Shown here one piece after another: positions 27,259-36,033 of a stretch of 64,000 nucleotides of DNA. This stretch comes from Streptomyces sp. APSN-46.1. Its GTDB lineage: Bacteria; Actinomycetota; Actinomycetes; Streptomycetales; Streptomycetaceae. The stretch covers positions 558,001-622,000 of the forward strand of contig NZ_JALGRF010000001.1 of assembly GCF_022815725.1 (NCBI RefSeq). Direction: 5' to 3'. The translations under genes and the position numbers were made by a program. Under the pieces are notes generated by a model that had not been told where the DNA came from, did no database searches, and saw only the letters and a list, made by a program, of their open reading frames with translations. How positions within the stretch are numbered: the stretch's first letter is position 1; each line of letters begins with the position of its first letter.

Positions 27259-27281
27259 ACAAGTGCATGCTTGTCACTTGT
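27259..27281. promoter_or_regulatory. LysR-type operator candidate in divergent promoter
   Basis: ACAAGTG (27259-27265) and CACTTGT (27275-27281) form a perfect inverted repeat with a 9-bp centre between the divergent starts at 27166 and 27294. It has the T-N11-A-like spacing of LysR-type sites and is embedded in an A/T-rich stretch. Confidence 0.6.
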
Positions 27282-27293
27282 AGAGTTACCGTC

Positions 27294-28286
27294 ATGCAAC
27301 TGGATCTGAACCTCCTCACGGCCCTGGACGCCCTGCTGGAAGAGGGCAGCGTCGCCGGCGCGGCAGCCCGCCTCCATGTCACCGCACCGGCGATGAGCCG
27401 CTCCCTGGGCCGCATCCGCAAGGCCACCGGTGACCAGATCCTGGTCCGCACCGGCCGCAGCATGGTCCCCACCACCCGCGCGCTGGCCATGCGCGCCCAG
27501 GTCCACGCCCTCGTGCAGCAGGCCCACCAACTTCTTTCCACACAGCAGGAACTCGACCTGGCGGCTCTGGACCGGGTGTTCACCGTGCGCTGGCACGACG
27601 CCCTGACCGCCGCATGCGGCACCGCCCTGATCACCGCCGCGCACCATCAGGCCCCCGGCGTCCGGCTGCGTCTGTCCGCCGAACCCGGGACGGACGACGC
27701 CGAGCTGCGCCGGGGAGACGTCGACCTCGAATCAAGCTCCAGCGCCCCGACGCTCCCCGACATCCGCCACCGCCTCCTCGGCAAGGACCGGCTGGTCGTC
27801 ACCGTCCGCCCAGGCCACCCGCTCACCGCAGGCCCGCTGAGCCTCGAGCGTTACGCAGCCGCCGAACACCTCACCGTTTCGCGGCGCGGAAGCCTGCGCG
27901 ACCCGATCGATGACGCCCTGACCACACGCGGCCTCGAACGACGCGTCGTCGCCGCCGGGCCCACCGCCGCCTTCGCACTGCAACTCGCCCTCGACACCGA
28001 CCTGGTCGTCACCCTCCCCGACGCGGTCACCCGCACGGCCCGGGAACAACTCGGCCTGGCCACACTGCCGCCGCCACTCCCGCTGCCCGACGTACCCCTG
28101 TACCTGCTGTGGCACCAGCGCTACGACAACGACCGCGCCCACACCTGGCTGCGAGAGCTGGCCTCCGAAACCATCCAGGCACTATTCACACCACCGACCG
28201 CCTCTCAACAGGCCCTCACCAACCGGACCGGTCGCGGAGGGTGTCCAGACCGCTTGACGTGCACTGACTCGTCATCGGACGGGTGA
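27294..28286 (+). CDS. LysR-family transcriptional regulator
   Basis: A 330-residue LysR regulator. The N-terminal helix-turn-helix is LNLLTALDALLEEGSVAGAA to MSRSLGRIRKATG; the effector domain follows with FTVRWHDALTAACG and a hinge near residue 90. Start ATG 27294 is chosen because the HTH begins at QLDLNLLTALD. It is divergent from the inositol-phosphatase-like/oxidoreductase pair with a palindromic site between, so autoregulation and control of that pair are likely. The last about 30 residues are low-complexity. Confidence 0.9.
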   Translation: MQLDLNLLTALDALLEEGSVAGAAARLHVTAPAMSRSLGRIRKATGDQILVRTGRSMVPTTRALAMRAQVHALVQQAHQLLSTQQELDLAALDRVFTVRWHDALTAACGTALITAAHHQAPGVRLRLSAEPGTDDAELRRGDVDLESSSSAPTLPDIRHRLLGKDRLVVTVRPGHPLTAGPLSLERYAAAEHLTVSRRGSLRDPIDDALTTRGLERRVVAAGPTAAFALQLALDTDLVVTLPDAVTRTAREQLGLATLPPPLPLPDVPLYLLWHQRYDNDRAHTWLRELASETIQALFTPPTASQQALTNRTGRGGCPDRLTCTDSSSDG

Positions 28287-28356
28287 GATTGGCCCCTGCA
28301 TACTGGCCGGATGGACACCCGTAGGCCGTGCCTGCGCTGTGCCACCGCGCGTTCGA

Positions 28357-28872
28357 TCACCCACCAGCAGGCAGTGTGGAACGCAAGCGCCTGATCGTCC
28401 GCAAAACCTCGGTCCGGTTCTTCGCGGCTTTCAGCCAGGTGGGAAGCCGCTCGACCAGACTCATCGGGGCCCACGGCACAAGCTCTCCGCGCTCACGAAG
28501 CTTGGCCACCACGTAGGCCTCCAGCAGATCGAGATGGCGCACGTTGTATGCCCACAGCACGTGTCCACAGCAGCTCGTCTGCAACCACACCGGTCGCTGG
28601 AAGTAAGGATCGACAGGGCTGCCCATGACAGCAGAGTCGACCTTCCGATCCTTGAAGAAGCCGCACTCCGTGCACCGCAGCCGCCGATGGAGATCCAGGC
28701 GCCCGGAGCCGGCGGCCTTCTCATCTGCGGGGATCCCGGGGTGGGGCGTGACAGTGGCGCACCCATCACACCGAGGACAGTGCACCAGAACTTCATCGAG
28801 GAAGTCATATCCGTACTTGCGTTCGCGCCTATCTCGAAACCGGTCGCCGGACGCCTCTACATTCCCGCTCAC
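28357..28872 (-). CDS. Hypothetical zinc-ribbon protein
   Basis: A soluble protein of about 172 residues (GTG 28872; a longer version from 28986 is possible). It has two Cys pairs, HCPRCDGCATV and RCTECGFFKDRK, and a third Cys cluster TSCCGHVLWAYN, suggesting zinc ribbons. The C-terminus is basic (PTWLKAAKNRTEVLRTIRRL). No function is recognised; such zinc-ribbon proteins recur in Streptomyces genomes. Confidence 0.65.
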   Translation of the reverse strand: MSGNVEASGDRFRDRRERKYGYDFLDEVLVHCPRCDGCATVTPHPGIPADEKAAGSGRLDLHRRLRCTECGFFKDRKVDSAVMGSPVDPYFQRPVWLQTSCCGHVLWAYNVRHLDLLEAYVVAKLRERGELVPWAPMSLVERLPTWLKAAKNRTEVLRTIRRLRSTLPAGG

Positions 28873-28982
28873 TCGATCAGCCTGCCAGAACCCGATCTCG
28901 CTGCCCGGCAGGCACTCATCTCGCTCGTCGTGGGCACCGACGAACTGCTGCCCCCGCAGCAGGGGGCCCTGGACTGAGCGGG

Positions 28983-29693
28983 TCACTGGAGCAGGATCAT
29001 TTTTCGGAGCAGGTCAAACCCGGCTCGTCCGTAGAGCTGCCTCTTGATCTTCTTGATGCGGTTTATGATCTCTACGCCCGGGTGGTTGATCAGCCACGAC
29101 GCCAGAGGAGCGGCCTCACGCGTCGGCAGCACGTCGACGACCCGGTGGGACTCTGCGCAAGTCAGCACCGTGGAGTAGGCCTGGCCCCGGCAGGTCGCGA
29201 AGTCGTCCACGCCCAGCACCCGCGGGGTGGCGAACGACGGATCGGGCAAGGCCATGACCCTTCGCAACAGAGTCATCCGCCCTGCGCCGAAGGCCAACTG
29301 CGTGGTCAGCCGAGCACCGGCCCGTCCGGCCAGCGCGAGCCCGACCCGTTTCAGGACGCGGTTGAGCCGGCGGGTGAATCGCTGGTAGGGCGCCGCCAGC
29401 CGCGTGAACGGTTCGGCGAACGTGCGGCGCGAACAGCCGCCCGCTCCGCAGATGAAGCGCCGAACCGTCAACTTGATCACGACGGCTCGCTCGCCGAGCG
29501 GGAGATCTTTCAGCCTGCGCTGATAGCTGCCGTGGATCCGATGCGAGTAGGCCCCGCAGTCGGGGCACGCTGCCCCCGTCGACCTGCCTCTCGCCAGCAC
29601 ATCGACCATGTCCGACGCCGTCGAAACAGCGTCGACCACCACGTCGTCCGCACTGTGGAACACCAACGATGTCCAGAATGACTCGGTCCGCAT
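28983..29693 (-). pseudogene. ISL3-family transposase with internal deletion
   Basis: The N-terminal zinc and helix-turn-helix region is well kept (AACPDCGAYSHRIHGSYQRR, RRFICGAGGCSRRTFAEPFT, the start of the catalytic domain PRVLGVDDFATCRGQAYSTV). After WLINHPGVEII the frame runs directly into the C-terminal tail NRIKKIKRQLYGRAGFDLLR. The whole catalytic core between is missing, apparently by an in-frame deletion, so the 237-residue product cannot transpose. The tail is shared word for word with the ISL3 fragment at 33 kb. Confidence 0.8.
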
Positions 29694-29803
29694 GAGCAGT
29701 ACCGTCACGCGCCCCAGGCAGCCGGGCCAGAGCTCCCCCTGACCTGATGGAGCGTCATTCACCGTCGCTGAGCCGCAGAGCGTACGCCAGTGCCGACTGA
29801 TCC

Positions 29804-29932
29804 ACCTCGCACAATCGAACACCCCGCCACTCTCCGTGACCGCTCCCCAAGATCTGCGCCAGACCCGTTTCAGGTTCTGGCACAGATCTTGGGGAGTGGT
29901 CGCGGAGCGTCATCTCGGTGTTCGATTGTGAG
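29804..29932. repeat. About 60-bp imperfect inverted repeat: two ISL3 ends head to head
   Basis: The left arm (about 29804-29862) and right arm (about 29871-29932) are complementary over about 60 bases with several mismatches, sharing ACAATCGAACACC, CCCCAAGATCTG and GCCAGA. The outer end of the ISL3 fragment at 33.03 kb carries the related GATCTTGGGGG, so these look like back-to-back termini of two ISL3-type copies separated by about 8 bp. Confidence 0.6.
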
Positions 29933-30137
29933 GGTTCGGGCTCGCTGTCCCGTCTCATCGGAAGTGAGCTGTTGATGACGCTGTGACCAGGGCGGTGCAG
30001 GCTCGGTGAGATGAGTCAGGCTCAGAGCATGTCGGTGGCAGTGCTCTATTTCACGCGGCGCCCCTGGCCCTTCACTGGTCCTGTGCCGTATGCCCCTTCC
30101 CCTCGGACCGGGGAGGCCACTCAACGCGCAGCGGCGT

Positions 30138-31037
30138 CAATGAACCTCTTTCATCCTCTGTATCCGCAGATCAGGAGGGTGTGGACGGCGGCGACGACGC
30201 GTCCGATGCGGTTGGTCGAGCATCGGGCTCGACGAAGTAGGCGCCACGTTTTCGGCTGCGCGAAAGCGCGTTCGCCCGGGGCGCGCAGGCGAGCGTGGTC
30301 CCGGTTGTCTTGCTGGTGGTGCTCGGGCAGTTCGTGGTGGCGGTAGTAGGGGGTGCGGACGGTGGCGCCGGCGCCCTGGTAGGCGCGGTCGGCCAGGACG
30401 AGGATCTGCCTGGTCAGGCAGTTCTCGATCACGCCGTGAGCGCGGGCGGCGGTCAGGTCGTGAGTGCGTCCGGGCAGGGCACGCGAGAACCACGGGGGTG
30501 TGCCGTCGGGCGCGGGGATGACCTGCACGTTCATGCCGTGCTTCTTGTGTTTCTGGGAGTAGTACGGCTCGTCTGCCGCGACCCGGTCGGTGGGGATCAG
30601 AGTGCCGTCCAGGATCACGCAGTCGTCCTCGCCGCGGCCGGTCAGGGCCTCGCGAAGTCCGGGCGCCCAGGCGGCAAGGACGTCGACCGTTTCGTCCACG
30701 TAGCGCCAGGCTGTCGCTTCGGAGACGCCGAACCCGGCGACGCGCTGGGCGAGCGTGTCGTTGTTCCGCAGGTGGGCGAGCGCGAGCATGGCCTGCCGGA
30801 AGCAGCTCAACTTCCGCCAGCGGGTGCCTTGTTCACACCTTCGGGCGTAGATGAGCCATGAGACATGCTCGACCAGCTCGTGCGGGACATCGAGCGTGGA
30901 AGGATACGGAACCAACGAAGCCCCCGGCCGTCGGCGTGTTGAGTGAGATCATCACACCAACGACGAGGGGCTTCGCCGCGTCACCGCCCCTGACCAGCAC
31001 GGTTCACCCGACAGCCCAGGATGAAAGAGGTTCACTG
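30138..31037. mobile_element. Small IS5-family insertion sequence
   Basis: A perfect 17-bp inverted repeat TGAACCTCTTTCATCCT (30141-30157 and complement 31018-31034), extending to 20 bp with one mismatch, brackets one intact transposase gene. No target duplication is obvious at either edge, so later rearrangement or one altered base is possible. Confidence 0.85.
30151..30915 (-). CDS. IS5-family DDE transposase
   Basis: A 254-residue intact transposase of the IS5/HARBI type. Helix-turn-helix region VSEATAWRYVDETVDVLAAW; catalytic Asp in VILDGTLIPTDR, second Asp in LVLADRAYQGAG and Glu in GERAFAQPKTWRLL. The TTG start lies about 100 bp inside the right inverted repeat and the stop overlaps the left one, typical for a compact IS. 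Confidence 0.88.
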   Translation of the reverse strand: MVPYPSTLDVPHELVEHVSWLIYARRCEQGTRWRKLSCFRQAMLALAHLRNNDTLAQRVAGFGVSEATAWRYVDETVDVLAAWAPGLREALTGRGEDDCVILDGTLIPTDRVAADEPYYSQKHKKHGMNVQVIPAPDGTPPWFSRALPGRTHDLTAARAHGVIENCLTRQILVLADRAYQGAGATVRTPYYRHHELPEHHQQDNRDHARLRAPGERAFAQPKTWRLLRRARCSTNRIGRVVAAVHTLLICGYRG

Positions 31038-31349
31038 TGACCGGGCGAGTTGGGCGATCTCCTGTGGAAGGCGTCGGCCGCAGGTGCTCTTGCCGTCCAC
31101 CGCCAAAGTGCACGCCCCGGAGAGGTCTTGGCACGTCAGATCGACCAGGACCCCGGGGCAGACCGCGCCGCCGGCAGCACCGCAACGAACGGATGACGCA
31201 CCTCGATGCTCCGTTCGGCGACGACGACTGGGGAAAGTCATCCGTCTTCAACCGGAGCATCGATGCATCCATCGCGGCCCCCAGCCGATCGTTACACCCC
31301 GTGACAGGAACCCCACAAGATCACCGCGGCTGTGGCGCAGTTTATCGGG
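31038..31349. other. Intergenic region right of the IS
   Basis: Only a weak minus-strand phrase (GACTLAVDGKSTCG, about 31.05-31.1 kb) recalls an ISAs1-type transposase; nothing else can be supported. Confidence 0.35.
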
Positions 31350-31733
31350 TCAGAGCGTTATTGTGACTGAAGGTGTATTCCACATATTTACCGAGCGCCA
31401 CGCCCCGCTGCTGTAATACTGGAAGCCGGCCCAGCCGTCGTAGATTTGGGACCAGCACTCTGCTTTGGTGCTTCCAATTCCAGTGATGATGGGCCCGTTT
31501 TCGTAAGCCTGGTAGGACCCGCAGTAAACCCTGGCCCGGACCTGAATGCCGCAGTTATTGTACGTGACGTGGTCTGTTATGGATCGAGTTCCCGGCGTTC
31601 CGGATACGGAGATCTTGCATCTGCCGATTTCGTCAGGTTGGGCGATTGTCGCATTTGCGGTGGCGGATGCCCCGAATAATGCCGTTCCGAAAAGTGTAGA
31701 AACTGCCATGACTCGTGCGATGTTGCGCACCAT
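31350..31733 (-). CDS. Small secreted cysteine-containing protein
   Basis: A 127-residue protein with a Sec signal peptide (MVRNIARVMAVSTLFGTALF, cleavage near ASATANA). The mature part has four Cys (RCKISVS, NNCGIQ, YCGSYQ, ECWSQ) that could form two disulfides, and is rich in Tyr, Gly and Asn. Start 31733 follows a good GAGGGG ribosome-binding site. Codon use is visibly less G+C-rich than the neighbours, which suggests recent transfer. No family recognised. Confidence 0.7.
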   Translation of the reverse strand: MVRNIARVMAVSTLFGTALFGASATANATIAQPDEIGRCKISVSGTPGTRSITDHVTYNNCGIQVRARVYCGSYQAYENGPIITGIGSTKAECWSQIYDGWAGFQYYSSGAWRSVNMWNTPSVTITL

Positions 31734-32076
31734 GCCGGTTACCCCTCGTCTCATTATTGGGCTGGAAGTTGACGGCAAGCCCGCGGCCAGCCGCGATCAC
31801 CCGATCGAGACTCCCGTTCGACGCCCACCCCTCAAGAACGGAACGACAACAGCTACTTACGCCAGAACCCGTCGAGTGCCATCGCTGCCAACTTGCGCTT
31901 CAGCTTCACTACTTCCTCCCCTGACTACCACCGACACCCCCAGCACCCGATGGCGTGGGCAGCGGGTGGCTCCGGGGTGAGTCTCGCGCTGTGTGATCGA
32001 CCTTTCCAGGGTGTGAGGGTGCAGATAATTGGGCTGCCCGTCCGCCGTCGGGCAGTGCCCGAGTGGAAGGTGCCCG
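31734..32076. other. Divergent intergenic region
   Basis: Holds the promoters of the divergent secreted-protein gene and the XRE regulator; no gene seen. GGAAGG precedes the XRE start. Confidence 0.4.
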
Positions 32077-32925
32077 ATGAATCTGTCGGCCAGTGACCGA
32101 GGCCGCCTCAAGGAGATCCTCCAGGCACGCCGAGCCGCGATCGACCCTGTGACCATGGGGTTTCCCAAGCGCATGCCCGGTCCCGGCAGACGGGCCGCTG
32201 GCCTGAGCCAGGAGCAGATGGACGTGCTGCTCACGCGCACCCCGGGCACGTACAACCGGTTCGAGAACGGTCAACTCGCCAATCCCGGCGCCGATCTCCT
32301 CACCACCGTCGCGAGGACGTTGCGACTGGACGAGCAGGAGTGGGCGTTCCTGTGGCTGATCACCCGCAAGGAGAACCCGCCGCACGCCTTGCACAGCAGC
32401 TCGGGGACCGCCATAGCCGTAGGTGCGTGGCAGCGCGTCGTCGACCAGATCAACGGCGCGATGGCGTTCGTCAACGACGCAGAATGGAACGTCATCGTTC
32501 ACAACGAGGACTACCGACGCCTCTTCCCACGCGGTCGAACCCCCGCCAACATCATGCGCTGGCTGCTCCTGGACCCCGAGGCCCGCACCGACGTCCTGAT
32601 GCACTGGGAGACCTACTGGGCGCCGGCCATGATGCCCCACCTGAAACACAGCGTGGAGCTACGCCCGGAGAATCCGGCGCTCGACCGTCTCGAGTACGAC
32701 GTCCTCAACGACCCCGTGGCCGGCCCGCTCTACCGAGAGCATGCTGCGGCCCCCATCCCCTACTTCGACGGCTCCGAACTCCCCATCCGTCACGCCGTTC
32801 ACGGACCGGGCCTGGTCACGACCTGCCTCGCCGAACCCGTCACGGCCCCCGGCGCCCGCGTCAACCTCAGCTTCTACACACCCGAAAACCCTCTTCTCCC
32901 GAAGCCGCCACGAAGTGACAAATAG
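32077..32925 (+). CDS. XRE-family regulator with MmyB-like ligand domain
   Basis: A 282-residue regulator. The N-terminal XRE helix-turn-helix covers residues about 5-80 (RRAAGLSQEQMDVLLTRTPG, TYNRFENGQLANPGADLL), and the C-terminal part (about 110-270) has the MmyB/MltR-like ligand-binding layout with VIVHNEDYRRLFP and MRWLLLDPEARTDVLMHWE. Start ATG 32077 is chosen for its GGAAGG site. Target genes unknown; the family often senses fatty acids or acts on short-chain oxidoreductases. Confidence 0.9.
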   Translation: MNLSASDRGRLKEILQARRAAIDPVTMGFPKRMPGPGRRAAGLSQEQMDVLLTRTPGTYNRFENGQLANPGADLLTTVARTLRLDEQEWAFLWLITRKENPPHALHSSSGTAIAVGAWQRVVDQINGAMAFVNDAEWNVIVHNEDYRRLFPRGRTPANIMRWLLLDPEARTDVLMHWETYWAPAMMPHLKHSVELRPENPALDRLEYDVLNDPVAGPLYREHAAAPIPYFDGSELPIRHAVHGPGLVTTCLAEPVTAPGARVNLSFYTPENPLLPKPPRSDK

Positions 32926-33052
32926 CTGACGGCTCGAATAGGAGCTGAGGAGCCAGGCACGCCGGAGCGGGTTTCTTCCCCGTTCACACACCCGCCGCGG
33001 TAAATGTTCCTACTTCTCGGTTCTATGCAGATCTTGGGGGCGTCTCGGAGAG

Positions 33053-33688
33053 TCACTGGAGCAGGATCATCTTGCGAAGTAGGTCGAATCCGGCTCGGCC
33101 GTAGAGCTGCCGCTTGATCTTCTTGATGCGGTTGACGGCGCCCTCGATGCTGCCGGAGCTCCAGTCGAGAGTGAGCCCGGCGATCACGGCATCGAGGTCT
33201 CGGAGCAGGTGGAGGGCGAAGCCGGTGAGGCCGGGCAGCTGGCTGCCGTCGACTGCGTCGATCCAGGTGGGGAGTGTGGAGCCGAGGGGCCGTCGGTGAG
33301 TATCTCGCCGAAGTCGCGGACATGTCCCGCGGCCGTGTCCAGTTCGGGGCAGCGGGCCAGGACCTCCTTCAGGCCGGCCCGGTCTTCCTCGGTCAGGGTC
33401 GCGGGGTGACGGGTGATCCAGCCGGTCACCTGCCGCACCGTCGGCGGCCGGGGCGGTGCGCCGGATGGAGCCCCGCGCAAAGTGGCGATGTGTGCGGACC
33501 ATGCCGTAGGTGACAGGAGCGTGCTCGGCAACCAGCTCGCCGTGCAGTCGGGTGACGCTGGCGCATCCCTCGGCGAATCGCCGCTCCAAGTAGGGCTTGT
33601 AGGGGTCCAGCCTGCTGGGTCGGGGCCGGTTGTCGCGGAAGGTGTCCTGCCAGCGTGCGGCGTTCGCGTACCGGAGCACCCGGACCAC
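33053..33688 (-). pseudogene. ISL3-family transposase C-terminal fragment, frameshifted
   Basis: YLERRFAEGCASVTRLHGEL to TYGMVRTH, then in another frame HPATLTEEDRAGLKEVLARC and CPELDTAAGHVRDFGEILT, then back to LPTWIDAVDGSQLPGLTGFA and WSSGSIEGAVNRIKKIKRQL. This is the C-terminal two thirds of an ISL3 transposase with at least two frameshifts (near 33.29 and 33.49 kb). The terminal repeat GATCTTGGGGGCG lies just outside at about 33.03 kb. Confidence 0.75.
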
Positions 33689-33689
33689 C

Positions 33690-33818
33690 TACTGGGCACT
33701 CGGCCGGGACCGGCTGGCCGGCCTCGCAGCCGAGGCCGGGTTTGTCGACCCCGAGTGGCGGATGCCGCAGGAGACGGGCTTCTTCCAGCCGCTGCTTGTG
33801 GCCCGCGCCGGCGAGTAG
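33690..33818 (+). pseudogene. Methyltransferase C-terminal fragment
   Basis: TTYWALGRDRLAGLAAEAGF followed by FVDPEWRMPQETGFFQPLLV is the typical end of a small SAM-dependent methyltransferase; the body of the gene is missing, replaced by the ISL3 fragment on the left. Confidence 0.55.
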
Positions 33819-33939
33819 GTGATTCCGTCGCCCGGCGCGGGACGGCTTGTGTCAGCTGACCTTGGCGGGTTCCTCGGCCCGAGCCCGGGTGCTGGCGAGG
33901 CGGTAGGAGTCGGTGCCGGTCTCGATGATCCGGCTCCGG

Positions 33940-34085
33940 CCAGACCGAGCCCACGGCCTTGCGGACCGTCCGCCACGACACGTTGTACTTGCGCTCGATC
34001 TCCCGGATCTTCATGCCGCCGCGGTGGTCGCGCCGGATCGCCGCGTACAGCTCGACCTTCGACTCTGCGGCATGACCAGGCCCTT
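33940..34085 (-). pseudogene. IS21-type transposase N-terminal fragment
   Basis: ESKVELYAAIRRDHRGGMKI and REIERKYNVSWRTVRKAVGS form the N-terminal helix-turn-helix of IstA-like transposases. Sequence diverges after VWPEP; no catalytic domain and no IstB gene follow. Confidence 0.65.
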
Positions 34086-34161
34086 TCATCCAGAAGCATC
34101 CCGATGCTGCCCTGGCAAGCACCCCTCGTGACTTCAAAACTCGGGTTCTGGCTCACTTTCC

Positions 34162-34352
34162 GGATGCTGTTGGTGATCTTGCCGAAGCTCCCGCGCCGCG
34201 CTCGGTGCCTATGGGGCGCCGCGGGTCGGTTAGCCCGTAAGCGCCTCTTGTGTAGCGCCGGGCCGGCACCCTGGATTGCCAGGCTGCGGCAGGCGAACCG
34301 GGCCTCCTTGGAACGCAACCGCGCCGGCGACTGAAGATCACCAACAGCATCC
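34162..34352. mobile_element. About 190-bp MITE-like element
   Basis: GGATGCTGTTGGTGATCTT (34162-34180) and its exact complement (34334-34352) form a 19-bp inverted repeat around about 150 bp without coding potential. A third copy with one mismatch lies at 35744-35762. Size and structure fit a non-autonomous miniature element; an autonomous parent is not seen in the window. Confidence 0.6.
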
Positions 34353-34825
34353 ATTCCGTGAGGGTGATCAGCGGTGTTCTGCCACGGTGACGTCGCGTCA
34401 CCTGGGACGGTGGCGGTGTGATGACCTCATAGCAGTGCTGTTTCCGCACTTCAGGGCAGTTCTGGTGGAGCGGGTGTTCACGTAGTGCGGTGTAGTGCAC
34501 ATCGTGGCGAGAAGACGGCCCGGCGGGGCGGCGTACGAGCAGATCACGGGGCTGACGTTCACGTACGGAAGACGGACTCCTGCTTCGCGCCGTGTCCTGG
34601 CCCTCGTTGCAGTTGCCCTCGCCGGCCGAGCCTGGGCCCGGCTTGCTGCTGCCCCGCAGACGAGGGTGAGCCGGACTGGAGCAACTACATTCAGTAGGGA
34701 CATGATCTACTCTCTGTGATCAGGGCTGAGGGGGCTGGTGGCTAGGCACGCCATCGGCCGCCCCGTCGTCCCGCCCGGTCCGCACCATTCGCGGACCACG
34801 CCAAGCGATCGGAAGAGGACCCCCC
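34353..34825. other. Intergenic region upstream of the DUF4360 gene
   Basis: No gene can be supported. A/T content rises only around 34690-34720, just upstream of the secreted-protein gene, where its promoter may lie. Confidence 0.35.
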
Positions 34826-35470
34826 ATGTTCAGAACGGTGTTCATCGGCGGTACAGCCGTGGCCCTGCTCGCCTCGGCGTTCGCCCCCTCGGGGGGAGCC
34901 CAGAGCGCCCCCGGACCGACCGAACCGGTCACGATCAAGCTCGTCACCGTCAACGGCTCGGGCTGCCGGCCCGGCACCGCCAAGGTGGCCGTCGCCCCAG
35001 ATAACACAGCCTTCACCGTCACCTACAGCGAATACCTCGCCAAGGCCGGCAAAGGCACCGTGCTGACCGACCAACGCAAGAACTGTCAGCTGGCCCTGGA
35101 CGTGCACACCCCGCAGGGCTACACCTACGGCATCGCCACGGCCGACTACCGCGGCTATGCGAACCTCGCCAAGGGCGCGTTCGGCACCCAGCTCGCCAAC
35201 TACTACTTCCAGGGCATGTCCAAGACGGCACACCGCAAGCACCGCATCAACGGGCCCAAGGACGACAACTGGCAAGTGACCGACCGGGCACCGGTCGGCT
35301 CCGTGGTCTACAAGGCGTGCGGCGATCGACGCAACTTCAACATCAACACCGAGCTGCGGGTGGACGCCGGCCGGGCCGACCCGGCGACCACCAGCTACAT
35401 CGCGATGGACTCGACGGATACCAGCATCACGACCACGTACCACTTCTCCTGGAAGAAGTGCCATAAGTAG
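34826..35470 (+). CDS. DUF4360 secreted protein
   Basis: A 214-residue secreted protein. The signal peptide MFRTVFIGGTAVALLASAFA is followed by the DUF4360 domain: SGCRPGTAKVAVAPDNTAFT, KNCQLALDVHTPQGYTY, the central VYKACGDRRNFNINTELRVD and the terminal TTTYHFSWKKCHK. Four conserved Cys probably form two disulfides. The molecular role of the family is unknown; it is common in streptomycete and fungal secretomes. A strong hairpin terminator follows. Confidence 0.9.
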   Translation: MFRTVFIGGTAVALLASAFAPSGGAQSAPGPTEPVTIKLVTVNGSGCRPGTAKVAVAPDNTAFTVTYSEYLAKAGKGTVLTDQRKNCQLALDVHTPQGYTYGIATADYRGYANLAKGAFGTQLANYYFQGMSKTAHRKHRINGPKDDNWQVTDRAPVGSVVYKACGDRRNFNINTELRVDAGRADPATTSYIAMDSTDTSITTTYHFSWKKCHK

Positions 35471-35481
35471 GCTGTTTTCCG

Positions 35482-35515
35482 GGCCGGTTGAGGCGTGCAC
35501 GCACCTCAACCGGCC
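35482..35515 (+). terminator. Strong hairpin terminator after DUF4360 gene
   Basis: GGCCGGTTGAGG and CCTCAACCGGCC form a perfect 12-bp stem with a 10-base loop, 12 bases after the stop codon. Confidence 0.85.
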
Positions 35516-35733
35516 TTCGTCATGCCCACGATGCCGCGGACCCACCCCGTGCGCCGATATCCCGAACTCCAGGCCGTAGGCAGCATCCGCGGCATGCGCC
35601 GGCAGCACCCCTCAACTCACCGGCCAGCGGCCCTCACCGCCAGTCCCACCTGCGCTCATGTTCCTACCCCGCCCCGGCCCCCACCCGTGTAGGTGACAGG
35701 ACTCGTGGTCGGGGGCTGGTTGAGAGACTGCTA

Positions 35734-35762
35734 CTCACGGAATGGATGCTGTTGGCGATCTT
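35734..35762. repeat. Third copy of the MITE-type terminal repeat
   Basis: CTCACGGAATGGATGCTGTT continuing to GGCGATCTT is the inverse of 34334-34362 over 29 bases with one mismatch, longer than the identity inside the small element. The DUF4360 gene therefore lies between two inverted copies. Confidence 0.75.
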
Positions 35763-36033
35763 AGGTCGGCAGGTTGCGGCAGAGCTGCTGGAAGCGGCTC
35801 CTCGGCCGCGCTTTGCGGGGCGGTGCTTTGCCCGGTGACAGGTATCCGCTGAGTCGGATGGCCGCCCCGGCGTCGACTCGGTCGCCCGACACGTCGCCGA
35901 ACGCGACCCCGCTGCCCGCCGCCGGACGTGATCCCCGCCGTCTGCGGCTGGTGACGCCGTTCTTAGCTTGTTCTTTAAGGTCGGGCCACTGGCGACATGC
36001 GGCAGTTGGTCACCAGTGGCCCGAGCAGATCCG
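35763..36033. other. Intergenic region
   Basis: No supported gene; an open plus-strand frame from 35968 joins the next coding region but lacks a good early start. Confidence 0.3.

Noticed and set aside
29840..29900. Hairpin read as a transcription terminator
   Set aside because: The complementarity runs over about 60 bp per arm and matches IS-end sequence seen again at 33 kb, so an IS-end junction explains it better.
31032..31241. Possible ISAs1-type transposase piece (TLAVDGKST)
   Set aside because: Only about ten residues are suggestive and no second motif was found.
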